Below are positions 18,213 through 25,376 of a stretch of 64,000 nucleotides of DNA, piece by piece. The position numbers and the translations under genes are program-made. Below the pieces are notes generated by a model that was not told the origin of the DNA, made no database searches, and was given only the letters and a program-made list of their open reading frames with translations. The first letter of the stretch is position 1; each line of letters starts with the position of its first letter. Source of the stretch: Sulfurospirillum multivorans DSM 12446 (lineage in GTDB: Bacteria > Campylobacterota > Campylobacteria > Campylobacterales > Sulfurospirillaceae); assembly GCF_000568815.1 (NCBI RefSeq), contig NZ_CP007201.1, forward strand, positions 1,178,001 through 1,242,000. Reading direction: 5' to 3'.

Positions 18213-19144
18213 ACCCAAACTGCTAGTTGAGAAGATGGTTTGAAAGTTGCTTTAAACTCCATAAAAAGCCGTGGGAGGCGAGATTATGGAGCGAGATATT
18301 ATAACCGTTTATTGTTTAATTGATGAGTATTTGAAGGTATCAGGGATAAAAGATGATGTTAGAGCTAAGATTAGTAATGCAGAAGTGCTGCTTATCGGGT
18401 ATATGGCAGTGAATGATTTTAATGGCAACTATTTCAAAGCACATCAGTATGTTAAGATGATGCACTTGGTGAAAGAGATTGACTACACGAGATTTTTGCG
18501 CCGCTTAGTAAAAATAAATGACGTGTTGTCCACACTTTTTTTGTTTTTAGGCTCATTGTTTCAGCGATTAAACGGTGCAAAGATTTACTCTGTTGATTCT
18601 TTTCCTGTTGAATTGTGCCAAATCACAAGGCAAAGCAGAGTCAGATTGTGGAGTGATCCATCTTTGAAGGGGTATAATGCATCCAAAGGAAGATTCTTTT
18701 ATGGGCTTAAAGTCCATATGGTAGTCACAGCCGATAAAGAGCCTGTAATGGTACATATCTCAGAAGGCTCCATACACGATGTTACGGCGGGGTATCAATT
18801 TATGCACTATCTACCCCAAAAATCAATCACGATTGGAGATAAAGGGTATGTTTCATCAAAGTTAGAAGCTTTTTTAAAACAGTTTGAGATTGTACTTTCA
18901 CCCATTGGGCGTAACAACATGCAACAAGAAAACAAAGAAGAGTATTTTACCAAGCGTAGAATTAGAAAAGGTGTTGAAACTGCCTTTTCTATGATCACTG
19001 CTAAGTTTGGTAAAGTGATTAAGGCTACAACCATTGGTGGCTTTTTAACAAAGCTTAGACTTTTCATCACTGCGTATGCTATCAACTGCTTTTTGAAGCT
19101 TAGTGATGACAAAAAAGCTCTTCTGTTTAACTAGCAGTTTGGGT
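18213..19144 (+). mobile_element. IS982-family insertion sequence
   Basis: A 932-bp element with near-perfect terminal inverted repeats (ACCCAAACTGCTAGTT at the left end and its complement at the right). It is flanked by a 7-bp direct repeat TAAATTA (18206-18212 and 19145-19151). It encodes one transposase and lacks the TTTACATGTAAA palindrome common in the host DNA. It splits a REC-HD-GYP gene. The intact ends and target duplication indicate a recent insertion. Confidence 0.93.
18286..19134 (+). CDS. IS982-family transposase
   Basis: 282 residues, a DDE transposase. The likely catalytic triad is Asp104 (YSVDSFPVELC), Asp185 (ITIGDKGYVS) and Glu231 (RKGVETAFSM). The order and the SVDSFP and GDKGY motifs fit IS982. 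ATG 18286 follows GGGAGG at 18273-18278. Both inverted repeats are present and the gene is full length with no frameshift, so the element may be active. It faces opposite to the gene it interrupts. Confidence 0.92.
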   Translation: MERDIITVYCLIDEYLKVSGIKDDVRAKISNAEVLLIGYMAVNDFNGNYFKAHQYVKMMHLVKEIDYTRFLRRLVKINDVLSTLFLFLGSLFQRLNGAKIYSVDSFPVELCQITRQSRVRLWSDPSLKGYNASKGRFFYGLKVHMVVTADKEPVMVHISEGSIHDVTAGYQFMHYLPQKSITIGDKGYVSSKLEAFLKQFEIVLSPIGRNNMQQENKEEYFTKRRIRKGVETAFSMITAKFGKVIKATTIGGFLTKLRLFITAYAINCFLKLSDDKKALLFN

Positions 19145-19555
19145 TAAATTATTTTGTTGCAATACTTTTTTAGCTCGGTAAAGTTCGATGTGCGTTTTAA
19201 CACGAGAGATCAGTTCATCTGCATAAAAAGGCTTTGTAATATAATCAACGGCACCGACTTTAAAGCCTTTTGAAAGAGAGTCCAAGTCGGCTTTTGCTGT
19301 TAAAAAGATGACGGGAATATCGTGTGTTTGAGGATCTTTTTTTAGATGTTCGCAGACTTCAAAACCATTCATTTGTGGCATCATAATATCGAGTAAAATA
19401 ATGTCAAAAGATTTTGTCTTGATAATTTCTAACGCTTGTTTGCCATTGAGCGCGAAAGAAAAATTGTAGTTATTCTCTTTTAAGATATTCATTGCCACCT
19501 TGATGTTATCACTAACATCGTCGACAATTAAAACATTATAATCAGCACTCATCAT
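19127..19555 (-). pseudogene. REC-HD-GYP protein, N-terminal receiver part
   Basis: The receiver domain of the split regulator: acidic pocket in IVDDVSDN, acceptor Asp in IILLDIMMPQMNG, and Lys in YITKPFYADE. The natural gene continues into the HD-GYP domain at 18212; here the last residues (T-Q-T-A-S and the stop) are read from the IS end. ATG at 19553-19555 has AGGATTA upstream. The truncated product is still a complete receiver and might be made, but it has lost its phosphodiesterase output. Confidence 0.85.
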
Positions 19556-19924
19556 TAATCCTTAATCATTCGTAGGATCATAACGCAAAGAATTACGGTT
19601 CAAATTCTAGCACAAATTTTTATAAGTTAAAATTACTGGCAAAATCCCCCTTCATAGCGTCCTAAAATAATCTTTGAAACAACTGTTTTCCTACGGAACA
19701 CTTCTTGTATAGTGTTTAAAAAAATGCCTTTTTTGAGTTAAATTGAGTATACGCTCTAAATCTTCTTAATCATTAGACTTCTTGCAAAACGTATTTACAA
19801 GAAGAAAAGCACCAAAGGTGCGCGGGCTTTTCGCCAAGGAAAACCTAGTGTTAACGTAGTTTTTAGAGCTTTGCTTTAAAAACGTATCAAGAGCTCTGCA
19901 AGAACTCTATCAAAAAGGATTATT
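19556..19924 (+). other. 369-bp intergenic region with promoter-like repeat and structured leader
   Basis: This gap separates the divergent receiver fragment and the Cache-CheW gene. It holds a sigma-54-like site at 19686-19709. Between 19775 and 19905 it has several inverted repeats: CTTCTTG/CAAGAAG around a 13-base loop, GCACC-AAA-GGTGC, GTTTTTA/TAAAAAC and AGAGCTCT/AGAACTCT. No known riboswitch class was recognised and no small gene is supported. Confidence 0.5.
19686..19709 (+). promoter_or_regulatory. Sigma-54-like promoter, copy 1 of a 24-bp repeat
   Basis: CTACGGAACACTTCTTGTA has GG and GT spaced ten bases apart, close to GG-N10-GC. The same 24 bases occur again at 22439-22462 before nifX, and a close variant with TTGCA lies before fdxN. 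It is about 215 bases upstream of the Cache-CheW gene. Confidence 0.5.
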
Positions 19925-22429
19925 ATGTCTGAGCAAAACAATACCACACGTTACAATGCCTACATCCCCGAAGTTGTTGCTTACCAAAAATCACTCGATC
20001 AGCTCTCCGAGAGATGGAATCTTCTCTCATTATTAGGTCAGATGAGTAATATCGGTATGGACATCTCAGAAACCAGACAAGCGTTTAGCAATCTCTCTGA
20101 ACAGCTTTTACAACGACTCAGCGAAGAGACGGTCAAAAAACTTTCCATAGAGCTTGGGGCTAAAGCGCAAGTGGCGATTGATATTTTAATCCGCAACCTC
20201 TTTGAACGTACCGCAGACATAGGCTTTTTGGCGATGGACATGATCATTTGTGATTTTGCAAAGCAAAGCAATGAAGAGCAAAAAAATGCACTGCCTGAGC
20301 TTCAAAACCGTTTTCACGAGTACATCGAAAAGTACAGTGTTTACAATGATGTGCTGTTGTTTAATCTTGAAGGTGTCTTGATCGCTTCCACCAAAGATGA
20401 AAAAATTGGCAAAAAGATCGACAGTGCTTTTATCTACGAGGCGATGCACACGTCCCAAGAGTATGTAGAGAGTTTTGGTATCTATCCTAGCATCAGCTCA
20501 AAAGAGAGTCTGCTTTACAGTTACCGTGTGTGTGATGAGAGTGGTACACCGCTTGCCGTGCTTTGCCTTGTGTTTAAGTTTCAAGATGAGATGCAGGTGA
20601 TTATCTCCAACTTGATTGAAAATGAGATATGGGCAGATATTTTACTCTTAGATGAAAAAGATCGTACCATTTACAGCAGTAACCCTTTTCATTATGCTCT
20701 GGGCGCTCCTCAAAAAACAGCCTTAAAACGTTTTGATATTATCCCTTTTTCAGGCAGTGAATATGTCGCTAAAACCCAAGCCACCAAAGGGTACCAAGGC
20801 TTTTACGGTCTGGGATGGAAAGGGCATGCGCTTATGCCACTATCTTTTGCTTTTGGGCAACAACAAGCCCACGTTCCTTTTACCGAAGAGCAGATCAAGA
20901 TCATCAAACACTCTTCACTCTTTTCAGAAGAGTTTACCAGCATTCCTACCAAAGCCGAAGCGATCCAAAGACGTCTTGATATGACGATTTGGAATGGTAA
21001 TGTACAAATCGCCAACCAAAAAAGTGGGGATAACTCCTTTTCAAAATCACTCCTCAATGAGATCTCACGCACAGGGGCACAAACCAAAAAAACCTTTGAA
21101 GAGTCCATCGGCAATCTCAATTGGACGGTTGTTGCTTCGTTTATCAACGGGGCTGCGTTTAAAGCAAAACTGGCGATTGATATTATGGATCGAAACTTGT
21201 ATGAGCGTGCCAATGACTGCAGATGGTGGGCTCTAAGTCCCGTATTCATTAAAGCATTTAGCGCTAAATACAAAGATTTTTCAACGATTCGCAAAGAGTT
21301 TGGGCATGAAATGACCGAAGTGCTCAGTGCCATCAATGCGCTCTACACCGTTTACAGCAATCTCTTTTTGTTCGACAATCAAGGCAGTGTCATTGCGGTG
21401 AGCCAAGAAAAATATGCCCATCTCATCGGCAAACGCATAGGTGCTCATTACATCGCACAAACCTTGGCGCTGAAAAGTTCCAAAGAGTATGTGGTGAGTC
21501 CGTTTGAGAAAACAGAACTTTACGATGGAAAACATACTTACATCTACAGTGCGCCTATTTTTATCGAAGGGGCGAAAGAGGCGCAAGGTGGCATTGGTAT
21601 TGTGTTTGATGCTGAGACACAGTTTGAAGCGATGCTAACCGATGTTGTAGGCGCCGATGAACGCGCTTTCGCGCTCTTTATCGAGACGAAAACCAATAAT
21701 GTGATTGCTTCTACAAACCCTGACATTGGCATGGGTGAGCGATGTGTTTTTTGTGATTCGTCTGAAAATATGGTGCTCATTAAGGATGATTATTACATTG
21801 TGGGCAAGGCGAAGTCTCAGGGGTATCGTGAGTATAAATGCAGCGATGGCTACAGCAATGATGTCACTGCCATTGTCTGCATTAAAGTTGCTAACAAAGA
21901 AGCCTGCGTTGAGCCTGTTGTCAAAAATGGCAAAAAACAGTACCTCTACCCAAAAGTGGGTGCGTCTGAGAAGACAGTTGAGCTCTCAACGTTTTGGATG
22001 AATGGCACGCTCTTTGCCATCGAGAGCCAATACATTTACGCCGCACTTGAAGGACAAGATGTCACCCAAGTGATCGGTTGCGATGAAATTTATGTGGGAA
22101 TGATTACGTGGAATAACAAAACGATCCCCGTAGCATCGCTCGCAAAATACTTTCACCATACGTGTGCGTACAACAAAGAGCTCCATCACATTATTGTGCT
22201 TAAAGGCAGTGAAGACAAACCCTTTGGCTTGGTGATCGACATGGTGCAAGACAGCCCCGAAGTACCACAGCGTTGTGTGGATGAAACTTCTCAGGCGATG
22301 ATGGGGCACCATACGCTTACCAAAGCGATTGTCAAATCAGACGTGGGACAAGAGAAGGCTGAAATGCTCTCGATTCTTGATCCTTTGAAGATCGAACGTT
22401 ACTTGATTGTAGAGAAAAACGCGCTTTAG
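19925..22429 (+). CDS. Soluble tandem Cache-like sensor with C-terminal CheW domain, nif-linked
   Basis: 834 residues with no membrane helix or signal peptide. Two similar modules follow each other. Each begins with a helical segment (NLFERTADIGF near residue 97 and NLYERANDC near 424) and continues into a Cache/PAS-like sensor (VLLFNLEGVLIAS, LFLFDNQGSVIAVS). A Cys-containing segment (CVFC, CSDGYSNDVTAIVC) precedes a CheW-like domain (~ residue 685 to end; VGMITWNNKTIPVASLAKYF). CheW domains couple receptors to CheA, so this may be a cytoplasmic sensor that docks to a chemotaxis array. It heads nif block B and shares its upstream 24-bp promoter repeat with nifX. The ligand is unknown. Confidence 0.7.
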   Translation: MSEQNNTTRYNAYIPEVVAYQKSLDQLSERWNLLSLLGQMSNIGMDISETRQAFSNLSEQLLQRLSEETVKKLSIELGAKAQVAIDILIRNLFERTADIGFLAMDMIICDFAKQSNEEQKNALPELQNRFHEYIEKYSVYNDVLLFNLEGVLIASTKDEKIGKKIDSAFIYEAMHTSQEYVESFGIYPSISSKESLLYSYRVCDESGTPLAVLCLVFKFQDEMQVIISNLIENEIWADILLLDEKDRTIYSSNPFHYALGAPQKTALKRFDIIPFSGSEYVAKTQATKGYQGFYGLGWKGHALMPLSFAFGQQQAHVPFTEEQIKIIKHSSLFSEEFTSIPTKAEAIQRRLDMTIWNGNVQIANQKSGDNSFSKSLLNEISRTGAQTKKTFEESIGNLNWTVVASFINGAAFKAKLAIDIMDRNLYERANDCRWWALSPVFIKAFSAKYKDFSTIRKEFGHEMTEVLSAINALYTVYSNLFLFDNQGSVIAVSQEKYAHLIGKRIGAHYIAQTLALKSSKEYVVSPFEKTELYDGKHTYIYSAPIFIEGAKEAQGGIGIVFDAETQFEAMLTDVVGADERAFALFIETKTNNVIASTNPDIGMGERCVFCDSSENMVLIKDDYYIVGKAKSQGYREYKCSDGYSNDVTAIVCIKVANKEACVEPVVKNGKKQYLYPKVGASEKTVELSTFWMNGTLFAIESQYIYAALEGQDVTQVIGCDEIYVGMITWNNKTIPVASLAKYFHHTCAYNKELHHIIVLKGSEDKPFGLVIDMVQDSPEVPQRCVDETSQAMMGHHTLTKAIVKSDVGQEKAEMLSILDPLKIERYLIVEKNAL

Positions 22430-22438
22430 CATCGGCAT

Positions 22439-22462
22439 TTTTCCTACGGAACACTTCTTGTA
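22439..22462 (+). promoter_or_regulatory. Sigma-54-like promoter of nifX operon, copy 2 of a 24-bp repeat
   Basis: Identical over 24 bp to 19686-19709. GG (22448-22449) and GT (22460-22461) are spaced ten bases apart. The site ends 37 bases before the nifX ATG and lies just after the stop of the Cache-CheW gene, so it would give nifX its own start point. Confidence 0.55.
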
Positions 22463-22499
22463 AAGGAATGAACAACGTTTAGGATAGGAGGATACAAAG

Positions 22500-22856
22500 A
22501 TGGTCAAGGTTGCGTTTTTTACAAACGATCTCAAGAATATTGATGCCCATTTTGGCTCTGGAGAGCAATTTGCCGTGTATGACGTGAATGCTGAGGGGTT
22601 TGCACTCTCAGGAGTCATCCCAACAGGTGAAGAGCGAACCGAGGGTCGCGTTGAGCTGTTACAGAATGAACATGTTGACATTATGTACTGTGTCGAGATT
22701 GGACCGGCTGCTGCTGCTAAAGTTGTCAATAGCAAGATATTCCCTATCAAATACAAAGAGGTTGTGAGCATTGAAACAGAACTTTCAAAGCTTCAAACAA
22801 TGATTGCAACCAATCCTCCACCGTTTATCAAAAAAATCTTAGAAGCAAGAGGATAA
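22500..22856 (+). CDS. nifX: NifX, FeMo-cofactor carrier
   Basis: 118 residues of the NifX family. It starts VKVAFFTNDLKNIDAHFGSGEQF, typical of NifX (cofactor-binding fold), with a YCVEIGPAAAAKV loop and the C-terminal NPPPFIKKIL. NifX binds NifB-co and VK-cluster intermediates during FeMo-co synthesis on NifEN. TAGGAGG precedes the ATG. It is followed after 4 bases by the DUF269 gene, the classic nifX-orf pair, which makes this the main NifX; a second paralogue is at 6226-6609. Confidence 0.92.
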   Translation: MVKVAFFTNDLKNIDAHFGSGEQFAVYDVNAEGFALSGVIPTGEERTEGRVELLQNEHVDIMYCVEIGPAAAAKVVNSKIFPIKYKEVVSIETELSKLQTMIATNPPPFIKKILEARG

Positions 22857-22860
22857 CGCT

Positions 22861-23292
22861 ATGAATGAGCTTGAAAAGTTGTTCATCGAAACACTCACTT
22901 CGCAAATTAGAGCACTTGATCAGTTTGGTACATGGGCGAAAAAGAGCGATGAAGAGGTGTTGAGTGATAAATACATTAAAACCAAAGAGCAACTTAAAAA
23001 CGTTCCTATCATTGCAGATATTGATGAGATGCAGATCAAAGATATTCGTCTGATTTTTCAATCGATTGCGTTGGCGTTTGAGCTCAAACTTGGCATTATG
23101 TGCTCCGTTGTTATGGAGATGAGTCACGAAGGTTTTGGACGCGCTGTGGTCTTGGCAGAAAAAATTGTTATCACCAACAAGTTTTTCAAAGATGCGCATC
23201 GTTACAGTTTTAGAACCTATGATGATCTCATTAAAGAGGGTGGCAAAATGTTAAAAGATGCCATCGAAATTTACGAAACTCATAAAAAATAA
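22861..23292 (+). CDS. NifX-associated nitrogen fixation protein (DUF269)
   Basis: 143 residues of the DUF269 family, nearly always encoded right after nifX in diazotrophs. The family pattern is visible: FIETLTSQIRALDQFGTW near the start and IADIDEMQIKDIRLIF in the middle. The biochemical role is not established. ATG 22861 lies 4 bases after the nifX stop and the next gene begins 12 bases after its end, so it belongs to the nifX-flavodoxin operon. Confidence 0.9.
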   Translation: MNELEKLFIETLTSQIRALDQFGTWAKKSDEEVLSDKYIKTKEQLKNVPIIADIDEMQIKDIRLIFQSIALAFELKLGIMCSVVMEMSHEGFGRAVVLAEKIVITNKFFKDAHRYSFRTYDDLIKEGGKMLKDAIEIYETHKK

Positions 23293-23304
23293 TCAGGATA
23301 GAAC

Positions 23305-23820
23305 ATGGCAAAGGTTGGTATATTTTACGCAAGTGCGGGCGGCAATACAACATTGGTAGCAGAGGCTTTAAAAGAGGCGTATGAGCTTGAAGATGATGAT
23401 TGTATTTTGATGGAAGATGATTTTGACAGTGTCGAGCAATTTGACAACTACGATGTGCTTTTCGTTGGCTCTTCAACATGGGGACAAGGCGATGTGCATT
23501 TTAGTTGGGTTGACCCACTCTTTGAAATCACTTCTGATAACATCAGTTTTGCAGGTAAAAAAGTTGCGTTTTTTGGCGCAGGTGACAGTAAAACACACGG
23601 TGAACATTTTTGTTCAGCTCTTGGTAAATTCAATCAAATTTTTACCAAAGCAGGTGCAAAGGTCATCGGTTTTGTGGATAAAGAAGGCTATAACTACACA
23701 GCTTCTTTGGCAGAATCAGGCGATAAACTGTGTGGTTTAGCCATTGATAACATCAACGAAAAAGAGAAAACAAGTGAGCGCATTGAGAACTGGATCGAGC
23801 AGTTACAAGGCGAGATATAA
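23305..23820 (+). CDS. nifF: Nif-linked flavodoxin
   Basis: 171-residue long-chain flavodoxin. The phosphate-binding loop is GIFYASAGGNTTLVAEA (in place of the usual T-G-N-T); FMN-ring segments are GSSTWGQGDVHFSW and FGAGDSKTHGEHFC. The ILMEDDFDSVEQFDNYDVLFVG pattern follows the NifF type. NifF gives electrons to nitrogenase Fe protein. The position between DUF269 and nifW supports that role; a housekeeping flavodoxin is the alternative. Confidence 0.88.
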   Translation: MAKVGIFYASAGGNTTLVAEALKEAYELEDDDCILMEDDFDSVEQFDNYDVLFVGSSTWGQGDVHFSWVDPLFEITSDNISFAGKKVAFFGAGDSKTHGEHFCSALGKFNQIFTKAGAKVIGFVDKEGYNYTASLAESGDKLCGLAIDNINEKEKTSERIENWIEQLQGEI

Positions 23821-23875
23821 TTGGTTGTACACACAACCCTTTAGTATATAAACTATTAAGGATAAAGGACATAAA

Positions 23876-24208
23876 ATGAGAACGCTTGAGCAATATTATG
23901 AACTGAAAGATGCAGAAGATTTTTTTGAATTTTTTGGTGTTGACTACGACAAACACATTGTGGAAGTCAAGCGTTTTCATATTATGAAAGAGTATGGAAC
24001 CCTCATTAAAAAAGGGTTTGAAAACTTTAACGGCGATGAAAAATACTTGATGGACTTTTTAAAGTTTGCTTTGATTCGTGTCTATATGGACTATAAACAT
24101 GGACATGCCCCAAGTGCTGCTGAGGTGTGGGGAATGCTTGAAGATGGTAAAGCCAAAGGCTGTTTGGCATGTACCACTGCAACGGAAGGAGGAAACTGTG
24201 CCTGCTAG
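23876..24208 (+). CDS. nifW: NifW, nitrogenase stabilising/protective protein
   Basis: 110 residues. The N-terminal half contains the NifW pattern: DAEDFFEFFGVDYD, then VEVKRFHIMKEYG. NifW helps protect or assemble the MoFe protein. The C-terminus carries a short cysteine-rich tail (CLACTTATEGGNCAC), an unusual extension with four Cys that is absent from the NifW I know. The stop overlaps the nifZ GTG start by 11 bp. Confidence 0.85.
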   Translation: MRTLEQYYELKDAEDFFEFFGVDYDKHIVEVKRFHIMKEYGTLIKKGFENFNGDEKYLMDFLKFALIRVYMDYKHGHAPSAAEVWGMLEDGKAKGCLACTTATEGGNCAC

Positions 24209-24560
24209 CGAAGAAGTTGTTTTACACAACAACGTGATGGCAAAACTTTCAGGTAAAGACGAAGCGAAAGCGAAGTTTTTTCTCGGTCAAAAGGTCAAAC
24301 TTTTGGAAGACGTCAAAAACGATGGTACCTATCCGTATCTCAAAATTGGCGATGTGATGATTAAAAAAGGCTCAGTCGGTTACATTCGTGGTATGGGTGA
24401 GTTTTTACAAGTCATTCGTGTGTATGAAGTCCATTTTTTAGATGCTGAAGCGGTTATTGAAGTCATTGGGTGTAGGGAACATGAGCTTGAAGCGATGGAA
24501 CCTTACCGTGATCTTGATGCGGAAGAGACAGAATGGATGATAGCTCATTATAAGCAATAA
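24198..24560 (+). CDS. nifZ: NifZ, MoFe-protein maturation factor
   Basis: 120 residues from a GTG start. The frame is open further upstream (to 24078), but GTG 24198 follows GGAGG at 24188-24192 with ideal spacing and overlaps the nifW stop by 11 bp, so it is the likely start. The NifZ domain is visible as GQKVKLLEDVKNDGTYPYLKIGD, then KKGSVGYIRGMGEFLQ and VYEVHFLDAEAVIEVIGCREHEL. NifZ acts in P-cluster formation of the MoFe protein. nifW and nifZ are translationally coupled. Confidence 0.88.
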   Translation: MPASEEVVLHNNVMAKLSGKDEAKAKFFLGQKVKLLEDVKNDGTYPYLKIGDVMIKKGSVGYIRGMGEFLQVIRVYEVHFLDAEAVIEVIGCREHELEAMEPYRDLDAEETEWMIAHYKQ

Positions 24561-24597
24561 CACCGTAATAAAAAAATCTTAGTAGGGAGGAAAAGTC

Positions 24598-24936
24598 ATG
24601 GCGAAAGTAATTTTTATGCATTTTGATGAAGAAAAAGATGGTATCTATGATGCCAAAATAGGCGAACCAGTGGTACGTCTAGCAAAAGAGAAAGGAATAC
24701 CCATTCCTTTTGATAGCAAAGACTATGCAAAATGTTTGGTCAGTGTTGAGAGTATTAGTGAAGAAGAGCCAACAAGCTACATGGAAGACGAAGAGCTTGA
24801 TGAACTTGTCAAACTTGGTGCAATTTCTCAAGAAGATGCTGATATCTGCCAACAGTTTACGGTTAGCCCAAAAGTACGCATCGCTTCAATGATGATGATT
24901 AAGGGCGATGTTTTGATTAAACCATTTAAAAAGTAA
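24598..24936 (+). CDS. [2Fe-2S] ferredoxin-fold protein lacking most cluster cysteines
   Basis: 112 residues. The stretch PFDSKDYAKCLVSVE lines up with PFGCRDGQCGTCVVE of the genuine ferredoxin in the next gene, but only one of the three clustered cysteines remains; one other Cys (in DICQQF) is C-terminal. The rest of the beta-grasp pattern (KVIFMHFDE at the start, then VRIASMMMIKGDVLIKPF at the end) is kept. It therefore probably cannot bind a normal [2Fe-2S] cluster. GGGAGG precedes the ATG. It lies in the nif operon 11 bases before the intact ferredoxin and may be its partner or a duplicated, repurposed copy. Confidence 0.75.
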   Translation: MAKVIFMHFDEEKDGIYDAKIGEPVVRLAKEKGIPIPFDSKDYAKCLVSVESISEEEPTSYMEDEELDELVKLGAISQEDADICQQFTVSPKVRIASMMMIKGDVLIKPFKK

Positions 24937-24946
24937 AGGATAAAGT

Positions 24947-25243
24947 ATGACAACAAGAGTAGAAATTATCAATGATTTTTTAGCAATCAATGTAAAACCG
25001 GGCGCAACCATTCAAGATGTCGTCGAAGCGAGTGGTAGTGCACTCCCTTTCGGCTGTCGCGATGGTCAATGCGGCACATGTGTGGTTGAAATCGTACAAG
25101 GTATGGAGTTCTTATCAGCTAAAAATGAGAAAGAATTCAAAGTTCTTAAAGAAGTATGTGCGGGCACATGTTCAGAGAATGCACGCCTTGCCTGTCAGAT
25201 GAAAATCGACAAACCAAACGGCGTTGTTCGTATTAAATACTAA
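24947..25243 (+). CDS. [2Fe-2S] ferredoxin, nif-associated
   Basis: 98-residue plant-type [2Fe-2S] ferredoxin. Cluster ligands are in GCRDGQCGTC (three Cys) and the final LACQM. The N-terminal VEIINDFLAINVKPGATIQD and the C-terminal VVRIKY complete the beta-grasp fold. Two further Cys lie in VCAGTC. Similar small ferredoxins occur in nif clusters as FdxB- or FdxD-like carriers; which one this is cannot be told from sequence alone. It closes the nifX-to-ferredoxin run before rpoN. Confidence 0.85.
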   Translation: MTTRVEIINDFLAINVKPGATIQDVVEASGSALPFGCRDGQCGTCVVEIVQGMEFLSAKNEKEFKVLKEVCAGTCSENARLACQMKIDKPNGVVRIKY

Positions 25244-25256
25244 GATTTTCCCTCGC

Positions 25257-25315
25257 TTGAACGCTTGTTCAAGGAGTTCTCTATCGAGGAGTTTTTCAGA
25301 AAACTCTTCTTCTTA
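25257..25315 (+). terminator. Possible terminators after the nif ferredoxin gene
   Basis: Two short hairpins: CTTGAAC-GCTT-GTTCAAG (25257-25274) and GAGTTTT-TCAG-AAAACTC, followed by TTCTTCTT, just before the rpoN leader. The second fits a weak Rho-independent terminator. Confidence 0.4.
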
Positions 25316-25334
25316 TGCGTAAAAAATAATCACC

Positions 25335-25371
25335 AATTATGCCCAAAATGAATCCATTTTTGGGCATAATT
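25335..25371 (+). promoter_or_regulatory. 14-bp inverted repeat directly before rpoN
   Basis: AATTATGCCCAAAA (25335-25348) is the exact complement of TTTTGGGCATAATT (25358-25371), with a 9-base loop. It ends 5 bases before the rpoN ATG and leaves no ordinary Shine-Dalgarno, so it may be an operator or a hairpin that controls translation. A terminator of the upstream nif operon is the other reading. Confidence 0.55.
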
Positions 25372-25376
25372 TATAC

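Noticed and set aside
19775-19905. Known riboswitch (c-di-GMP, molybdenum cofactor, SAM)
   Set aside because: The hairpins did not match the conserved cores I know; recorded only as a structured leader.
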